Below, in pieces: positions 62,078-64,000 of a DNA stretch of 64,000 bases (its first letter is position 1; every line of letters starts with the position of its first letter). This stretch comes from Mesorhizobium sp. GbtcB19. GTDB lineage: Bacteria; Pseudomonadota; Alphaproteobacteria; Rhizobiales; Rhizobiaceae. The notes beneath the pieces were generated by a model, which saw only the letters and a list, made by a program, of their open reading frames with translations, had not been told where the DNA came from and made no database searches. The position numbers were made by a program, and so were the translations under genes. The DNA lies in contig NZ_JAGXJY010000001.1 in NCBI RefSeq assembly GCF_019091085.1, positions 558,001-622,000 on the forward strand, read 5' to 3'.

Positions 62078-63751
62078 TTAAGCTGCCGCCGTGTTCTCGC
62101 GCAGCAACCTGTCGGCGGCAGCGCGGGCTTCGTCGGTGATGGTGGCGCCTGCCAGCATGCGCGCGATTTCTTCCTGGCGGGCGGCGCGGTCCATTTCGGC
62201 AATGCCGGTGGCGACGCGGTCCTTGCCGCCGGATTTCGAGATCAAGAAATGCGTCGCGGCGCGTGCCGCCACCTGCGGCGCATGCGTGACCGAAAGCACC
62301 TGCACCCGTTTCGACAGCCGCGCCAGCCGCTGGCCGATGGCGTCGGCCACCGCGCCGCCGACGCCGGTGTCGATTTCGTCGAAGACCAGGGTTGGCGCCG
62401 AGCCGCGATCGGCCAGCGCCACCTTCAATGCCAGGAGGAAGCGCGACAGCTCGCCGCCGGAGGCGACCTTCATCATCGGCCCCGGCCTGGTGCCCGGATT
62501 GGTCCGCACCCAGAATTCGACCTGGTCGATGCCTTCCTCCATGCGGCTTTCGGGATTGCTCGTCATCCCGACGATGAACTCGGCCCGCTCGAGCTTGAGC
62601 GCCGGCAATTCCGTCATCACCGCCTTGGTCAGCCCCCCCGCCGCCGCGTGGCGCAGCGACGAAAGCTGTCCGGCGGAAATATCATAGGCCTCGCGACCGG
62701 CGGCGGCCTGCTTCTCCAGCGCATGCAGCCGCCCCTCGCCGGCATCGAGATCGGCAAGATCGGCCACCATCGTGTCGCGCAACTGCGCCAGATCGTCGAC
62801 CGCGACATTGTGCTTGCGCGAGGCGGCGCGCAGCGCGAACAGCCGCTCTTCCGCCTTCTCCAGGCGCTGCGGATCATATTCGGTGGCGCGAAGCGCGGCT
62901 TCGACCCCGGATTGCGCCGCATCGAGCGAGATCATCGCCTCGTCCAGCGATTTCACCACATCGTCGAGCAGGCCCGGCGCCTCGCCCGCCTTGCGCTGCA
63001 GCCGGCGCAACAGGCTGGCGAGCTGCGGCAAGGGCGAGGACGGCCCGGACAAGACGTCCTGCGCGTCATGGATTTCGCCGGCGATCTTTTCGACGCGCAT
63101 CATCTGCGCGCGCAGGTCCGCAAGCTCGGTTTCCTCGCCCGGCTGCGGATCGAGCTTTGCCAGTTCGGCCACGGAGGCACGCAGATAGTCGGCCTCGCGC
63201 GCCGCAGCCTCGACCTTGGCGCGATGCCGCGAAAGCTCCTGCTCGCAGTTTCGCCAGTAGCGCCAGGCCTCGCCCGTGCCGCGCACAGCGCCCAGATGGC
63301 CGCCGAAACTGTCCAGCAATTCGCGGTGCGCGCCGGGATCGACCAGCGCGCGTTCGTCATGCTGGCCATGGATTTCGACCAGCGCCCGGCCGACATCGCG
63401 CATCAGCGTGACGCTGGAAGGCTGGTCGTTGACGAAAACGCGCGTGCGGCCGTCGGCCGTCTGCACGCGGCGCAGGATGATGTCGCCATCATCCTCGATG
63501 TCGTTTCCGGCAAGCAGCGCGCGCGCCGGATGGTTGCGCGGCACGTCGAACACGGCGATCACCTGGCCTTGCGCGGCGCCGTGGCGGACCAGCGAGGCAT
63601 CGCCGCGCGCGCCGAGCGCCAGCGACAAGGCATCGAGCAGGATGGATTTGCCGGCGCCGGTTTCGCCGGTCAGCACCGAAAGCCCGGGCAGGAAGTCGAT
63701 GTCCAGCTTCTCGATCAGGACGATATCGCGGATCGACAGTCTGGACAGCAT
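62078..63751 (-). CDS. recN: DNA repair protein RecN
   Basis: This SMC-like ATPase of 557 residues promotes double-strand break repair. Features: MLSRLSIRDIVLIEKLDIDF, Walker A TGETGAGKSILLDALSLALG, two coiled-coil arms around residues 150-350, signature region SGGELSRFLLALKVALADRG, Walker B TLVFDEIDTGVGG. The gap of 134 bp to ligA has no obvious terminator. Upstream is a repeat, then the probable bamD end. Confidence 0.96.
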   Translation of the reverse strand: MLSRLSIRDIVLIEKLDIDFLPGLSVLTGETGAGKSILLDALSLALGARGDASLVRHGAAQGQVIAVFDVPRNHPARALLAGNDIEDDGDIILRRVQTADGRTRVFVNDQPSSVTLMRDVGRALVEIHGQHDERALVDPGAHRELLDSFGGHLGAVRGTGEAWRYWRNCEQELSRHRAKVEAAAREADYLRASVAELAKLDPQPGEETELADLRAQMMRVEKIAGEIHDAQDVLSGPSSPLPQLASLLRRLQRKAGEAPGLLDDVVKSLDEAMISLDAAQSGVEAALRATEYDPQRLEKAEERLFALRAASRKHNVAVDDLAQLRDTMVADLADLDAGEGRLHALEKQAAAGREAYDISAGQLSSLRHAAAGGLTKAVMTELPALKLERAEFIVGMTSNPESRMEEGIDQVEFWVRTNPGTRPGPMMKVASGGELSRFLLALKVALADRGSAPTLVFDEIDTGVGGAVADAIGQRLARLSKRVQVLSVTHAPQVAARAATHFLISKSGGKDRVATGIAEMDRAARQEEIARMLAGATITDEARAAADRLLRENTAAA

Positions 63752-63823
63752 CAGAACCCGGACCTATTGCATGTCGGCCAAAATGGACCCGGTTTGGACA
63801 ACGACACGCGCCAAAAACAAGAG

Positions 63824-63880
63824 ACTTAAAGCGCGTCGCATCGGCCCGTTCAAGCGCGACGCCCTAAGGTGCGACCATAG
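63824..63880. repeat. Short inverted repeat related to 58020-58078
   Basis: GACTTAAAGCGCGTCG (63823-63838) and CGCGACGCCCTAAGG (63855-63869) form an imperfect stem; the sequence AAGCGCGTCG matches the left arm at 58029-58038. The gap also holds T-rich ACTATCTTTTTGTTTTTGCG (63898-63917), which might be a recN promoter or terminator of bamD. Confidence 0.5.
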
Positions 63881-63964
63881 GGAGTCGCAGCGCCGCACTA
63901 TCTTTTTGTTTTTGCGCCGGATCAATCCGAAAAGCGCGACATGCGCCTTAGCCTGTCCGCAAGC

Positions 63965-64000
63965 TTCAGGCGCCGGTGATCAGCTTCCCCGCCTTGGAGA
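63965..64000 (-). CDS. C-terminal end of a gene upstream of recN, probably bamD (partial)
   Basis: The minus strand reads SKAGKLITGA followed by TGA at 63967-63965. Only ten codons are in the window. In rhizobia the outer-membrane assembly lipoprotein BamD (ComL) is commonly encoded just upstream of recN, so this identity is inferred from gene order rather than from the short sequence. Confidence 0.4.

Overview
The window looks like an ordinary chromosomal segment of a high-GC alphaproteobacterium of the order Rhizobiales, most like Mesorhizobium or a close relative. This placement is inferred from several things: a permuted two-piece tmRNA gene whose tag reads ANDNYAEARLAA, an alphaproteobacterial-type SspB, a recN-ligA pair preceded by a probable bamD tail, an hflK-hflC-DUF2065-degP cluster, and many short palindromic intergenic repeats of rhizobial type. 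No phage, transposase, CRISPR array or complete tRNA gene was recognised.

Layout. 1-720: a cut-off HicB-like antitoxin and a small unknown gene. 720-6422 (minus): folate and envelope-proteolysis genes (DUF4424 protein, folA, hflK, hflC, DUF2065, degP). 6562-10851: cobF, then a molybdenum locus with a short ModE-type regulator, modABC, and a divergent stand-alone molbindin behind a candidate Mo-box. 10865-12611: a frameshifted trmO, thyA and a DUF2853 gene. 12806-13140: permuted ssrA. 13242-19480: an AAA ATPase, a Bcr/CflA exporter with a divergent (apparently leaderless) TetR gene, sspB-DUF4169-RHH, and a ClC channel divergent from a MarR gene. 19619-30193: a very long AsmA protein, DyP peroxidase, a GlcD/LDHD-type dehydrogenase, a thioesterase, an Lrp/EamA pair, dienelactone hydrolase and small genes. 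30526-38013: an MHYT-GGDEF-EAL protein, a membrane PQQ dehydrogenase and a UvrD-family helicase carrying an in-frame repeat-derived insert. 38020-44196: a sugar-type locus (LacI regulator, Gfo/Idh/MocA dehydrogenase, isomerase/epimerase, binding protein, ATPase, permease). 44477-54058: a phytase-like esterase, MATE, MFS, TMEM175-type channel, SDR, iron-permease-like protein, hexapeptide acyltransferase, CreA, cytochrome b561 and a SCO protein. 54117-64000: prmA, an Xaa-Pro aminopeptidase, azlCD, an SDR, DUF2461, ligA, recN and a probable bamD end.

How the genes work together. The molybdenum locus joins uptake (ModABC), cytosolic storage (Mop) and a regulator, with one operator-like site placed to control both directions. 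ThyA and FolA both belong to thymidylate/folate metabolism. SsrA, SspB and the HflKC/DegP set are protein quality-control functions. The LacI-controlled locus should import a carbohydrate or polyol and begin its oxidation or isomerisation; the substrate is unknown. RecN, LigA and the UvrD helicase serve DNA repair.

The most unusual points are a palindromic repeat of intergenic type translated in frame inside the helicase, repeats that supply stop codons to neighbouring genes, a frameshifted trmO, a leaderless TetR gene, and a ModE-type regulator that has only its DNA-binding part.
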